The notes beneath the pieces are model-generated. The model did not search any database, had not been told where the DNA came from, and saw nothing but the letters and a program-made list of their open reading frames with translations. Below are positions 29,023-36,846 of a stretch of 43,959 nt of DNA, in pieces. The stretch is from positions 10,516 through 54,474 of the forward strand of contig NZ_DS981452.1 in the NCBI RefSeq assembly GCF_000154845.1, written 5' to 3'. How positions within the stretch are numbered: the stretch's first letter is position 1; each line of letters starts with the position of its first letter. Both the position numbers and the translations under genes were made by a program. The DNA is from Phocaeicola coprocola DSM 17136. Its GTDB lineage: Bacteria; Bacteroidota; Bacteroidia; Bacteroidales; Bacteroidaceae.

Positions 29023-29997
29023 TTACACATAAATACGAATAAGCAAGCGATTCAGCCAGTTCCACCGTACCTTAAACCAACGACGTGTACTCAACAGTTT
29101 ACCTCCGAAACGTAAAATAAAATCCCGATAACTGAATTTCTTGAAAGGAAGTCCTGCTTCTATAAATTCAAAATGACTATATCCATGCTCTCTGGCATAA
29201 GTCATTGCCTCCCATACAGCAAGCACTCCCGGATAAAGCAACGGATAACTCTTGCGCATCCCAGCAGAAAACATCAGGTAAGCAGTATCATCAGAAAACA
29301 AACAAACCGAACCACCAATAATCTTTTCTTTATAACGTACTATAAAGATTTTACCCATTCCAGCCGGAAAAGATTCTTCAGAGAAAAAAGCAAAAAGATG
29401 AAAATCAGGTAAATAACGATGAACTTTGGGAGAATAATATTTTTTCAGCATCATGAAGAAAGCCCTTATATCTTCCAGGCTGGAGGCAATTTCAATAGAA
29501 GCCCCATTTTTAAGTCCCCTGGCAATCTGGCGTTTACGGGAAGCACTCATCCATTTATCAAGCTGTTCGTGGTGTATCGAATTGCGAACACGCAGCCACC
29601 GGACCGGAAAATACCCGTTCTGCCTGAAATAACGGTAGCCGAACAACGGTTCTTCTAAGTTTCGAAACTCCAACAGAAAAGATCCCTCCTTATACAGAGT
29701 AGTAAAATACGTCAATAATTCATTGAAAATCTCTTCCCGTTTCCGTTCCGTATTAAAATACTCTCCCACACCGTAAACGTATGTTTTTTCAGTAAACCCC
29801 AGCAGACGAAAATTCCGCCGGGTAATACACAGCAGTTTACCTATCGGTTTATCCCCTTCGAAAGCAACCAAGAGCACAGGACGATACCCCGGGGTTTGTT
29901 CCAATATCCGGAACAAATCAGTAGAATGAAAGACATTGGTTCCCGGAAGTTCAGGAATGTCCTTTGCATGCTCATATGTAGTCAACCTGATAGCCAT
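29023..29997 (-). CDS. GNAT-fold acyltransferase, FemAB-like double-domain type
   Basis: 324 residues, long enough for two GNAT-like halves as in the FemAB/peptidoglycan-bridge family. The second half contains MGKIFIVRYKEKIIGGSVCLF and, near 250-275, YPGVLAVWEAMTYAREHGYSHFEFIEAG, the pattern of the acyl-donor binding core in that family. There is no signal peptide or membrane segment. The substrate is not deducible; such proteins transfer amino acids or acyl groups from activated carriers. It is divergent from the nitroreductase gene and precedes the aldo/keto reductase by 18 bases. Confidence 0.7.
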   Translation of the reverse strand: MAIRLTTYEHAKDIPELPGTNVFHSTDLFRILEQTPGYRPVLLVAFEGDKPIGKLLCITRRNFRLLGFTEKTYVYGVGEYFNTERKREEIFNELLTYFTTLYKEGSFLLEFRNLEEPLFGYRYFRQNGYFPVRWLRVRNSIHHEQLDKWMSASRKRQIARGLKNGASIEIASSLEDIRAFFMMLKKYYSPKVHRYLPDFHLFAFFSEESFPAGMGKIFIVRYKEKIIGGSVCLFSDDTAYLMFSAGMRKSYPLLYPGVLAVWEAMTYAREHGYSHFEFIEAGLPFKKFSYRDFILRFGGKLLSTRRWFKVRWNWLNRLLIRIYV

Positions 29998-30020
29998 TGT
30001 ATCGCAAATTTATGATTTTT

Positions 30021-30052
30021 TTTGAGCATTACGAGTTTAAAGGTTATATTTG
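30021..30052 (+). promoter_or_regulatory. Bacteroidota consensus promoter of the nitroreductase operon
   Basis: TTTG (30021-30024), a 20-base spacer, then TATATTTG (30045-30052), both boxes exact for the sigma-ABfr consensus. Transcription should start near 30058, leaving a short leader before the ATG at 30075. This also argues against the upstream in-frame start at 29997. Confidence 0.85.
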
Positions 30053-30074
30053 TCGTGTTAAAAACGAAGATTTT

Positions 30075-30611
30075 ATGAAGAGTTTCAGCGAATTGATAAA
30101 ACAACGGCGCAGTATGCGTAAGTTCACCGATGAAGAACTGACACAAGAAGAAGTGGTAACCCTGCTGAAGGCAGCCCTCATGTCGCCGTCTTCCAAACGA
30201 AGCAACTGCTGGCAGTTTATAGCAGTAGACGATAAAGAAACACTAGACAAGCTTTCACGTTGCAAGGAAATGGGATCATCTTTCCTGAAAGAAGCCTCTC
30301 TTGCCATCGTCGTACTGGCGGATCCGCTGGCAAGCGACGTATGGATAGAAGATGCGTCTATAGCCTCTCTGATGATTCAGCTACAAGCCGAAGATCTGGG
30401 ACTGGGAAGCTGCTGGATACAAGTACGCGAACGATACACCGCTACCGGCATGTCTTCGGACGAGTATGTGCACGGCATTCTCGGCATACCTCTTCAGTTA
30501 CAGGTTTTGTCCATCGTAGCCATCGGCCACAAAGGTATGGAGCGTAAACCTTTCGACGAGTCACACCTGCAATGGGAAAAAGTACATATCAATAAATACG
30601 GAGGAGAGTAA
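30075..30611 (+). CDS. nitroreductase-family flavoprotein
   Basis: 178 residues from the ATG at 30075. An in-frame start at 29997 would add 26 residues, but it lies upstream of the predicted promoter, and the family begins at SFSELIKQRRSMRKF. FMN-binding features visible are QRRSMRKF at the N-terminus, LMSPSSKRSNCWQFIAV near 45, and the late GLGSCWIQVRER segment. It should reduce nitro compounds, quinones or similar acceptors with NAD(P)H. It is first in a rightward set of genes and is followed after three bases by a small membrane protein. Confidence 0.88.
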   Translation: MKSFSELIKQRRSMRKFTDEELTQEEVVTLLKAALMSPSSKRSNCWQFIAVDDKETLDKLSRCKEMGSSFLKEASLAIVVLADPLASDVWIEDASIASLMIQLQAEDLGLGSCWIQVRERYTATGMSSDEYVHGILGIPLQLQVLSIVAIGHKGMERKPFDESHLQWEKVHINKYGGE

Positions 30612-30613
30612 AC

Positions 30614-30946
30614 GTGGCAGCAAAAGCATCAAACCATAAAGATACATACCGTGCTACCGCAGTTTTTCTTGCATTGATGGGAATACTCTATCTTGCCGAC
30701 CGGCTGATAGGTTTTTCTTCCCACGGTCTGTCCTGGGTTATGCAAAAAGACACCATGCTACTTTATGCAGCCGTCGCTTTCTTATGGTTCAAGGCAGACA
30801 AGTCGGTAGGCATCATTCTTGCCGGAATCTGGCTCATCCAAAACATCGGTCTGGTAACTACGCTGCTGGGACAAATGTCAGGCTACCTGCTTCCCGCTTC
30901 CCTACTGCTGATAGGAATACTGCTCTACTGGTTGTCATCACGATAA
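30614..30946 (+). CDS. small membrane protein, function unknown
   Basis: 110 residues with four predicted membrane helices (about 16-31, 44-58, 63-81 and 88-107). The start is a GTG at 30614: a strong GGAGGAGAG lies at 30600-30607 inside the end of the nitroreductase gene, six bases before it, and no ATG fits. The tight spacing implies translational coupling with the nitroreductase. No domain is recognised. Confidence 0.7.
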   Translation: MAAKASNHKDTYRATAVFLALMGILYLADRLIGFSSHGLSWVMQKDTMLLYAAVAFLWFKADKSVGIILAGIWLIQNIGLVTTLLGQMSGYLLPASLLLIGILLYWLSSR

Positions 30947-30979
30947 AAAGTCCCGCAAACGAAAAAAATCATTTTCACC

Positions 30980-31777
30980 ATGAATATAAAAAACATTATC
31001 ATGATAGGGGCCGGCAACGTAGCGACTCACCTTTCCGTAGCTTTATCACAAGCCGGATATAATATCCGTCAGGTATTCAGCCGTACAGAAGCTTCCGCTT
31101 CCGAACTTGCCGCCAAACTGAAATGTCCCTATACTACAGATTTAAGCCAAATCACCCATGAGGGAGATTTATATATCGTTTCCGTGAAAGACTCAGCACT
31201 GAACGACATACTTCCCAAGTTAGTACAACGTGCTCCCCAAGCCCTGTTTGTACATACAGCGGGCAGTGTTCCCATGAACGTATGGCAAGGACTGGCAGAA
31301 CGTTATGGTGTACTCTACCCCATGCAGACATTCAGCAAACTGCGTCAGGTAGATTTCCGTGAAGTTACATTTTTTACCGAAGCACATACAGCTGCCGACC
31401 TGAAGCTTCTGAACGAAATCGCCCTCCATCTGGGAAGCAAAGTATATGAAGCATCATCCGAGCAACGGCGATACCTGCACATCGCAGCAGTATTTGCCTG
31501 CAACTTTGCCAATCACATGTATGCCGTTGCCAGTCATCTGCTTTCAGCAAACGGTCTTCCCTTCGAAGCCATGCTTCCGCTGATCGACGAAACAGCCCGG
31601 AAAGTACACGAACTGCCTCCCGTCGAAGCACAGACCGGACCGGCACAGCGATACGATGAAAATGTCATCAACCGCCATCTGGAAATGCTGAAAAGCGAAC
31701 CACGCTTGGCAGAGATATACGAACTGATCAGTAAAAACATTCACGAGTACGCTAGCAATAAAAAAGAAACCTTATGA
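30980..31777 (+). CDS. Rossmann-fold and DUF2520 domain protein
   Basis: 265 residues. The N-terminal Rossmann domain opens with [21 protein letters not shown] (a glycine-rich NAD(P) loop), followed by a DUF2520-type helical domain (about 125-260) resembling the C-terminal part of pyrroline-5-carboxylate reductase or ketopantoate reductase. The fold suggests an NAD(P)-dependent oxidoreductase of unknown substrate. Its stop overlaps the start of the KdsC-like gene by four bases (ATGA), so the two are translationally coupled. Confidence 0.8.
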   Translation: MNIKNIIMIGAGNVATHLSVALSQAGYNIRQVFSRTEASASELAAKLKCPYTTDLSQITHEGDLYIVSVKDSALNDILPKLVQRAPQALFVHTAGSVPMNVWQGLAERYGVLYPMQTFSKLRQVDFREVTFFTEAHTAADLKLLNEIALHLGSKVYEASSEQRRYLHIAAVFACNFANHMYAVASHLLSANGLPFEAMLPLIDETARKVHELPPVEAQTGPAQRYDENVINRHLEMLKSEPRLAEIYELISKNIHEYASNKKETL

Positions 31778-32292
31778 TAAACTACGATCTTACTAAAATA
31801 CGTGCACTTATATTCGACGTAGACGGCGTGTTAAGTGCCGAAACCATTACCCTGCATCCTAACGGAGAACCGATGCGCTCGGTCAACATTAAAGACGGTT
31901 ATGCCCTGCAACTCGCCGTAAAATGCGGACTACATGTTGCAATCATCACCGGAGGAAAGACAGAAGCTGTACGTAAACGTTACGAGGGTCTTGGCATAAA
32001 AGACATCTACATGGGAGCAGCCGTAAAGACCAAAGAATATGCCGAATTAATGGAGAAATACAATCTGAAGCCAGAGGAAGTGCTCTATATGGGCGATGAT
32101 ATCCCCGACTACGAAGTTTTAAGTCTTGTAGGACTCCCCTGCTGCCCCGCCGATGCAGCCCCCGAGATAAAAGCCATCTGCACATATATCTCACACCGCA
32201 ACGGAGGCTACGGATGCGGACGTGATGTAGTAGAACAAGTTTTGCGTGCACAAGGCAAATGGATGTCACACGAAGAAGCCTTTGGCTGGTAA
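31774..32292 (+). CDS. kdsC: HAD phosphatase, KdsC-like (3-deoxy-D-manno-octulosonate-8-phosphate phosphatase)
   Basis: 172 residues, the length of KdsC. The HAD motif I is FDVDGVLS with D15 and D17; motif II lies in IITGG; the late [10 protein letters not shown] segment gives the magnesium aspartates. KdsC removes phosphate from Kdo-8-phosphate in the cytoplasm, a step of lipopolysaccharide core synthesis. The same small C0-type HAD group includes phosphatases for other sugar-acid phosphates, so substrate is inferred. Start overlaps the preceding DUF2520 gene by four bases; the Maf gene follows after 17 bases. Confidence 0.82.
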   Translation: MINYDLTKIRALIFDVDGVLSAETITLHPNGEPMRSVNIKDGYALQLAVKCGLHVAIITGGKTEAVRKRYEGLGIKDIYMGAAVKTKEYAELMEKYNLKPEEVLYMGDDIPDYEVLSLVGLPCCPADAAPEIKAICTYISHRNGGYGCGRDVVEQVLRAQGKWMSHEEAFGW

Positions 32293-32309
32293 TATAAAAA
32301 CAAACAATT

Positions 32310-32891
32310 ATGCTCGAAAACCTGAAAAAATATAAGATAAAGCTAGCTTCCAACTCCCCACGTCGCCGGGAACTGTTATCCGGACTGGGAATAGATTATG
32401 AAGTAAAGCTTCTGCCCGGTATTGACGAAACCTACCCCGACACACTGAAAGGTGAAGAAATTCCCATCTACATTGCCCGCGAAAAGGCAGACGCCTATCG
32501 TCCGTCCATGCAGGCAGACGAACTTATTATCACTGCCGATACCATAGTCTACATAGACGGAGAAGTCTTAGGAAAGCCTAAAGATGAAGAAGAAGCTTGC
32601 CAAATGCTGCGCAAACTGTCGGGACGCTCTCACCAGGTCATAACCGGAGTATGCCTTACGACTACCGAATTCCAAAAATCCTTTGCCTCGGTTACAGAAG
32701 TAACCTTCGACCAGTTGAGTGAAGAAGATATCCGTTTCTATGTAGAACATTACAGACCGATGGACAAAGCAGGCTCATATGGTGTACAAGAATGGATCGG
32801 CTTCATCGGAGTAACCGGCCTGAAAGGTTCCTACTTCAATGTAATGGGGCTTCCGGTACAACGATTGTATCAGGAGTTAAGGAAATTATAA
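32310..32891 (+). CDS. Maf-family nucleoside triphosphate pyrophosphatase
   Basis: 193 residues. The family start LASNSPRRRELLSGLGIDYEV is complete, with the SxxR motif; ITADTIVYIDGEVLGKP supplies the catalytic aspartate, and YGVQEWIGFIGVTGLKGSYFNVMGLP is the typical C-terminal part. It should hydrolyse non-canonical or dTTP/UTP-type nucleotides to monophosphates. It follows the KdsC-like gene by 17 bases and precedes the GNAT gene by 25 bases. Confidence 0.9.
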   Translation: MLENLKKYKIKLASNSPRRRELLSGLGIDYEVKLLPGIDETYPDTLKGEEIPIYIAREKADAYRPSMQADELIITADTIVYIDGEVLGKPKDEEEACQMLRKLSGRSHQVITGVCLTTTEFQKSFASVTEVTFDQLSEEDIRFYVEHYRPMDKAGSYGVQEWIGFIGVTGLKGSYFNVMGLPVQRLYQELRKL

Positions 32892-32916
32892 ACCATCGAT
32901 TCCACGTCCGTAGCCA

Positions 32917-33438
32917 ATGAAGTTCAGCATAACCCAAGCAACCATAGCAGATGCAGACGAACTGACATCATTTATAACAAGTATCTGGAAAAACATGGAA
33001 CACCGGGAATGGTTTGCTCCAGAAGAAGACAAAGATTATATAAAGTCGCTATTGTCTACTCACACAGGCATTATATGGAAAGCCATTGAAAGTGTATCAG
33101 GACAGACTGCCGGATTATTCATTGTCGTCTTTCCCGGAAAAAATTCCGAGAACCTAGGTTACGACATCGGATTATCTGAAGCAGAGTTGTGCAGTGTAGC
33201 ACACATGGATACGGTAGCAGTGCATCCCAACTTCCGAGGTTACGGACTACAACGTTTACTTATAAGTCAGGCAGAAGAAGCCCTGAGCAAAACCCAATAC
33301 CGTTATTTGTTATGTACGGTCCATCCGGAAAATTCTTTTTCACGCAGTAACATGGAAAAATTAGGATATACGTATATAAAACAAGCCTTGAAATATGGTG
33401 GACTACCGAGATGTATTTATCTGAAGAAAAGGAGATAA
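32917..33438 (+). CDS. GNAT-family N-acetyltransferase
   Basis: 173 residues in a single GNAT domain. The acetyl-CoA loop is visible in VAVHPNFRGYGLQRLLISQAEEAL, where the Q/RxxGxG/A-type pattern appears as RGYGLQ. CTVHPENSFSRSNMEKLGY is the typical late strand. Substrate unknown. It is the last gene of the rightward core cluster; the sequence after it loses recognisable core genes and becomes AT-rich with gene remnants. Confidence 0.82.
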   Translation: MKFSITQATIADADELTSFITSIWKNMEHREWFAPEEDKDYIKSLLSTHTGIIWKAIESVSGQTAGLFIVVFPGKNSENLGYDIGLSEAELCSVAHMDTVAVHPNFRGYGLQRLLISQAEEALSKTQYRYLLCTVHPENSFSRSNMEKLGYTYIKQALKYGGLPRCIYLKKRR

Positions 33439-33499
33439 CTATACTTTTTTCAGGGTAAGCTATAATAATAAAAGAAATGAATATAGAAAAGAAATAGAA

Positions 33500-33622
33500 T
33501 TATTCGCTCAAATCTATCAACTGTAGTATATTCTTGTTGTAGGCCACTGACTTACCCCTGACGATATATATCACCGCCTGCTCAATCACAGGGAAAAGCA
33601 CCACAAACCATTCTTTAGAGCA
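33500..33622 (-). pseudogene. possible 3' fragment of an unidentified gene
   Basis: On the - strand a frame open for 40 codons reads EWFVVLFPVIEQAVIYIVRG and ends in a normal-looking tail before a stop at 33500-33502. It has no start. The composition is protein-like, and its position at the junction between core genes and the accessory island fits a truncated remnant. I cannot identify it. Confidence 0.25.
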
Positions 33623-33684
33623 TTATATTTATAAAAACAATCATAATGACTACTTAACTCTACCAACTTAAATTTACCTTCAAA

Positions 33685-34387
33685 TTGAACAAAATCTCCC
33701 CTATCTGTGAAGACTTCTCATACGCCATGGTGCAACCTCTCAGCACTATTATGATGGTACAAGATATGTTTAAAAGCGGAAGACTTGATACCAGACCGGA
33801 GATAAAGAATAAATACATGAGTATAGCAAAACGCGCAACAGAACATCTGTTTACTCTCATCAACAAGATAGTCACCATCTCAAAGCTGGAGAACTATAAA
33901 CTGGAGATGAACAGAACGGAAGTTGAGCCTACTCCAATAATAGAGAAACTGACAGAGAAATTCAAATCCAATGTACAGAAACCTGTAAACTTTATCATCA
34001 GCTTACAGACCAAAACAGCTTATGCCGACAACGATTATCTGGGTAAAGTAATAAGCAATCTGATTGACAATGCCATCAAATACTCTAAGGAGAGTGTGGA
34101 AATTAACATCACGTCTGAAGAAAGCGAATGCTACACCATCCTGAAAGTATGCGACAATGGGCTGGGCATATCCGAAGCCGACCAGAAAGTCATTCTCCAA
34201 AAGTATGAACGTGCAACGGCGGCAAAGCGCAGCTGCAAGAACGGAGCTTCAGGCTTTGGACTGGGCCTGAACTTTGTTGACCAAGTGATAAAGGCGCATG
34301 AGGGATGAATATTCGTCAACAGTACAGAAGGAGAATTTTACCATCTATCTGCCGCTTGAAACTCCAAACAACAGAGACAATCGGTAA
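33685..34387 (+). pseudogene. degenerate histidine kinase fragment, paralogue of the kinase at 41818
   Basis: Comparison with the intact kinase at 41818 shows matching residues from EDFSYAM onward, including the TISKLENxKLEMN, NLIDNAIKYS and GFGLGLNFVDQV segments. The phosphoacceptor box is destroyed: the intact protein reads MIHDMKTPL, this one MVQPL, a four-residue loss that removes the histidine. The sensor and membrane part is absent. After KAHEG a TGA (34306-34308) interrupts a sequence that continues to match, and a further frame change at about 34338 restores TIYLPLE up to 34387. It cannot autophosphorylate and is a dead relic of an older copy of the regulatory system. Confidence 0.85.
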
Positions 34388-34704
34388 AACACAAGGCTGC
34401 TTATTATTATGGCTATGATATCATATACATCGAAGGTACCATGTATATGAAGAAGTCCGAGAAACTCGTATGCAATATAGACTATTGCAGCCCCTATTGT
34501 GTATTGCTTTATCGAATATCTTTTTTCAATGCCATAGGCGCATAGTACCGCAGCAGGTACGCAAACGACACTGCCTATAACATCTGCCAGATGAAAGTCA
34601 TTGATATGGTTCTCATAAACATACGGGCGATACGTGTGCGACAGTACCAGCCCGATAGCGGCAATCAGAATACCTGATAATATAAACTTCATTTTCATAA
34701 CCAT
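34345..34704 (-). CDS. small membrane protein, function unknown
   Basis: 119 residues with four predicted membrane segments (about 6-22, 40-60, 69-86 and 92-112). It has three candidate ATG starts within 12 bases (34704, 34698, 34692). Its 3' end overlaps the tail of the kinase pseudogene by 43 bases. A 20-base palindrome sits just upstream (34721-34740). I do not recognise the family. Confidence 0.6.
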   Translation of the reverse strand: MVMKMKFILSGILIAAIGLVLSHTYRPYVYENHINDFHLADVIGSVVCVPAAVLCAYGIEKRYSIKQYTIGAAIVYIAYEFLGLLHIHGTFDVYDIIAIIISSLVFYRLSLLFGVSSGR

Positions 34705-34720
34705 CGTAAATCTTCAATAC

Positions 34721-34740
34721 TTCGGTAAATTTTTACCGAA
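34721..34740. promoter_or_regulatory. perfect palindrome, candidate operator
   Basis: TTCGGTAAA (34721-34729) and TTTACCGAA (34732-34740) are exact inverted repeats separated by two bases, 17 bases before the small membrane protein gene. The form suits a dimeric repressor site; a short stem-loop is the alternative. Confidence 0.4.
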
Positions 34741-34889
34741 AGATTAAAAGTTAAACAACAGAACCGGCAAAAGCTGGTTCGGAAACACTAAAGAGGTCAT
34801 TGAAATGTTGTCAAAAACGAATGGTTAAGCATGAAGAAATGTGCTGAAAAAAGAGAGTTAACCTGCTGATAATAAAGGAGGAAAGTATT

Positions 34890-36185
34890 GCATAATTCGT
34901 TATTTCTTAGTAAATTAGAAGTCTCTGAACTCTTCTGATTATGACTAAAGAAACACTCCTTATGCAATACCAATCCGAGTGCCTGTCGGCTCTCAAATCA
35001 GTAGCGAATATACACAAACCTTTTGAAAAAGCATTCATGGACACCATGAAATTATTCATGGCCATCCCGGATCGTATAAATTTCCTTCAATTGGGCAGAT
35101 ATGGCTGTTTCTCAGAACAGACTTATCGCAACCTTTTTGAGCATGAAACTTTCGACTGGTTTGCGTTCAACGGCTCTATCATCAGCAAGTATCTCACAGG
35201 CAAAAGAAAAGCCATCGCCATCGATCCTTCCTATATTCCCAAATCAGGCAAGAAGACACCTTGGATAGGTTACTTCTGGTCCGGTTGTGCAGGAGAATAC
35301 AAGCGTGGACTGGAAATCATGGGCATCGGTGTCATTGACATCGACAACCATGAATGCATGACTTTAGGTTCCATTCAGACGCCGGATTGTAAGACCTTGG
35401 ATAATATGGACAAGAACCTTGTTGACTGGTACAGCTGCTATCTTATCAGCAGAAAAGACAAGCTGCAAAGCATATCCAAAACGGTGGTTGCAGACGCATT
35501 CTTTTCCAAGGAAACTTTCGTAACGCCTATGTGTGAGAACAGTTTCCATGTTATCAGCCGCTTTAGGAATGATGTTGTCCTGTACTATCCGACATTGGAA
35601 AAGAAAACAGGAAAACGTGGTCATCCCAAGTGGTTTGACGGCAGGATTGACTTTGCCAATCTGGATTTGACCCGGTGCAAGGAATACGAGGTGAACAAAG
35701 GAAAGCTATACGGATTGAGGGTTTATGCTAAAGCTTTCAAAAGGTATGTTTCCTTAGCCGTCTGGTATCCGATGGACGGAAGAACAGACAAGTGGCAACT
35801 TTATTTCTCTACAGACGATTCCATGGATGGACGCGAGGTGCTGGATTATTACAGAACCAGGTTCCAGTTGGAATTTTGCTTTAGAGATGGCAAGCAGCAT
35901 GCAGGAATCACCAGCTGCCAGTCTACCGACTTCAGGAAATTGGATTTTCACTTCAATGCATCGCTTGCTGCTGTCAACTTGGCCAAAGCGGCATGTAAGA
36001 GGCTCGGAATAACCTATTCCATATCCTCCTGCAAGTCTTTCATACACAATGCTTATATGCTTGAACGATTTATTTGCGTGTTTGGGATTAGCCCAGACCC
36101 GCAAGTTATTGACAAACTTTTCAAAGAACTCATTTTATTTACTGCCAGAGCAGCTTAGGCTTGGCGAATTTTTAACGAACTATTG
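34890..36185 (+). mobile_element. IS4-superfamily insertion sequence, full-length copy
   Basis: About 1.3 kb around the transposase at 34941. The ends are related inverted repeats: ATAATTCGTTA at 34892 and TAACGAACTAT ending at 36183. The right end is confirmed by comparison with the partial copy at 43160, where identity also stops at CGAACTATTG. No target duplication is evident. Seven bases after its right end lies the stop codon of a tiny membrane-protein gene. Confidence 0.75.
34941..36158 (+). CDS. IS4-superfamily DDE transposase
   Basis: 405 residues. Catalytic residues are visible: D95 in AIDPSYIP, D185 in VVADAFFSK, and E311 in the YREK signature (Y304, R307, E311, K318 in YYRTRFQLEFCFRDGK). 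It moves the element by cut-and-paste. The sequence is intact with no stops. A second, nearly identical but truncated copy lies in opposite direction at 43187-43630, so the element was recently active here. Confidence 0.9.
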   Translation: MTKETLLMQYQSECLSALKSVANIHKPFEKAFMDTMKLFMAIPDRINFLQLGRYGCFSEQTYRNLFEHETFDWFAFNGSIISKYLTGKRKAIAIDPSYIPKSGKKTPWIGYFWSGCAGEYKRGLEIMGIGVIDIDNHECMTLGSIQTPDCKTLDNMDKNLVDWYSCYLISRKDKLQSISKTVVADAFFSKETFVTPMCENSFHVISRFRNDVVLYYPTLEKKTGKRGHPKWFDGRIDFANLDLTRCKEYEVNKGKLYGLRVYAKAFKRYVSLAVWYPMDGRTDKWQLYFSTDDSMDGREVLDYYRTRFQLEFCFRDGKQHAGITSCQSTDFRKLDFHFNASLAAVNLAKAACKRLGITYSISSCKSFIHNAYMLERFICVFGISPDPQVIDKLFKELILFTARAA

Positions 36186-36191
36186 AAATCT

Positions 36192-36308
36192 TTATAGTGG
36201 TGTATTATTACATATAAGATAATACGACATTATAAGCATTCCAATTGAAGCACCAACCAATAATCCATAATAAAATATACGACCATATTTATAAGAATTC
36301 CTCTTCAT
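36192..36308 (-). CDS. tiny membrane protein (38 residues)
   Basis: MKRNSYKYGR followed by one hydrophobic helix with small-residue motifs, GLLVGASIGMLIM, and a short polar tail. The pattern (basic start, then LxGAxIGxxI) is shared with the two 33-residue proteins at 41119 and 41459, so it looks like a diverged member of the same group. It is the last open frame before the IS end at 36185. No good ribosome site is seen, which is normal for this phylum. Too short for proof of coding. Confidence 0.5.
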   Translation of the reverse strand: MKRNSYKYGRIFYYGLLVGASIGMLIMSYYLICNNTPL

Positions 36309-36326
36309 AAGTTACAAAATATTACA

Positions 36327-36563
36327 TTATTTTATTATAAAAGCTAATAACGCCCCAACTTCTTTCCCAATATAAAATAAAACACAAAATAAAAATGCAA
36401 AGATTCCAATAATAATAAAGGTCTTTGTAAATTCGTTTCTGATTATTATTTTACGAATTTCTGAAAATAAACTTTGTATATTCATAGTTATTTCATTCTT
36501 TTTTATGTCCTTGAATATTTTAAGATAGTTATACGAATAATTAATAAAGACATTACGCTTCAT
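36327..36563 (-). CDS. small single-helix membrane protein (78 or 52 residues)
   Basis: The longer form starts at an ATG (36561-36563) that overlaps the end of the preceding 65-residue gene by 11 bases, implying coupling. A shorter form would start at 36485 (MNIQSLFSEIRKIIIR). Both end in one long hydrophobic segment, FIIIGIFAFLFCVLFYIG, followed by KEVGALLAFIIK. The N-terminal part is basic and amphipathic. Function unknown; one of several small membrane proteins in the system. Confidence 0.55.
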   Translation of the reverse strand: MKRNVFINYSYNYLKIFKDIKKNEITMNIQSLFSEIRKIIIRNEFTKTFIIIGIFAFLFCVLFYIGKEVGALLAFIIK

Positions 36564-36750
36564 TATCCTTTTTATGATGAAAGAAATGGCAAATGTACGA
36601 AAAACAACAAAATAAAGGGAGTTCGAAAAGTATTCCAAAGGCTATTCCTATTTTAATGTTTCCAACATTTGCTCCGATTGCTGTACCAAACATAAGACCT
36701 AAGGCTAAAATGGGTCCACTGATCAAATAGTATCTATATTTTTTGTTCAT
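36553..36750 (-). CDS. small glycine-zipper membrane protein (65 residues)
   Basis: Two hydrophobic segments (about 8-28 and 32-56) with many GxxxG-type repeats (GLMFGTAIGANVGNIKIGIAFG) and a basic, histidine-containing tail. The glycine-zipper spacing suggests packing or oligomerisation in the membrane. It is the first gene after the second operator/promoter of the system, with 33 bases between the predicted -7 box and the ATG. Function unknown; it could be a secreted or membrane-acting peptide, or a partner of the ABC transporter. Confidence 0.6.
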   Translation of the reverse strand: MNKKYRYYLISGPILALGLMFGTAIGANVGNIKIGIAFGILFELPLFCCFSYICHFFHHKKDNEA

Positions 36751-36782
36751 ACTCTTTAGTTTTTACAGTTATTATTATACTG

Positions 36783-36790
36783 CAAAAGTA
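36783..36790 (-). promoter_or_regulatory. -7 box of the downstream small-protein promoter
   Basis: On the - strand the sequence is TACTTTTG, an exact TAnnTTTG match. It lies 22 bases from the nearest operator repeat (GTTATC at 36813-36818), exactly the same distance as in the promoter at 41678. No -33 TTTG is present; the operator takes its place, as expected for an activator-dependent promoter. Confidence 0.7.
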
Positions 36791-36808
36791 TGCGTAAAGA
36801 ACAAGAGT

Positions 36809-36846
36809 TTATGTTATCCCGATGTTATCTTTAGGTTAATGCTTCA
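36809..36846 (-). promoter_or_regulatory. three-repeat operator, copy 1
   Basis: On the + strand GTTATC (36813-36818), GTTATC (36824-36829) and GTTAAT (36835-36840) are spaced by exactly 11 bases. The 38-base block matches 33 of 38 positions in the block at 41704-41741. Direct repeats with a period near one helical turn are typical for OmpR-type response regulators. It overlaps the last codons of the S41 peptidase gene and controls the small-protein genes that follow. Confidence 0.7.

Noticed and set aside
30005..30012. TAAATTTG on the - strand as promoter of the FemAB-like gene
   Set aside because: It ends only seven bases before the ATG at 29997, which would make the transcript leaderless, and no -33 box fits; likely chance in AT-rich sequence.
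29997..30074. Upstream extension of the nitroreductase start
   Set aside because: The consensus promoter at 30021-30052 lies inside it, and family members begin at the downstream ATG.
34761..34780. Hairpin GAACCGGC/GCTGGTTC as a terminator
   Set aside because: No T tract follows on either strand and no gene ends close by; it may be a chance stem.
36192..36750. Double-glycine-leader bacteriocin or lanthipeptide precursors among the small genes
   Set aside because: No double-glycine cleavage site, no Cys/Ser/Thr-rich core and no modification enzyme is present; they look like plain membrane peptides.
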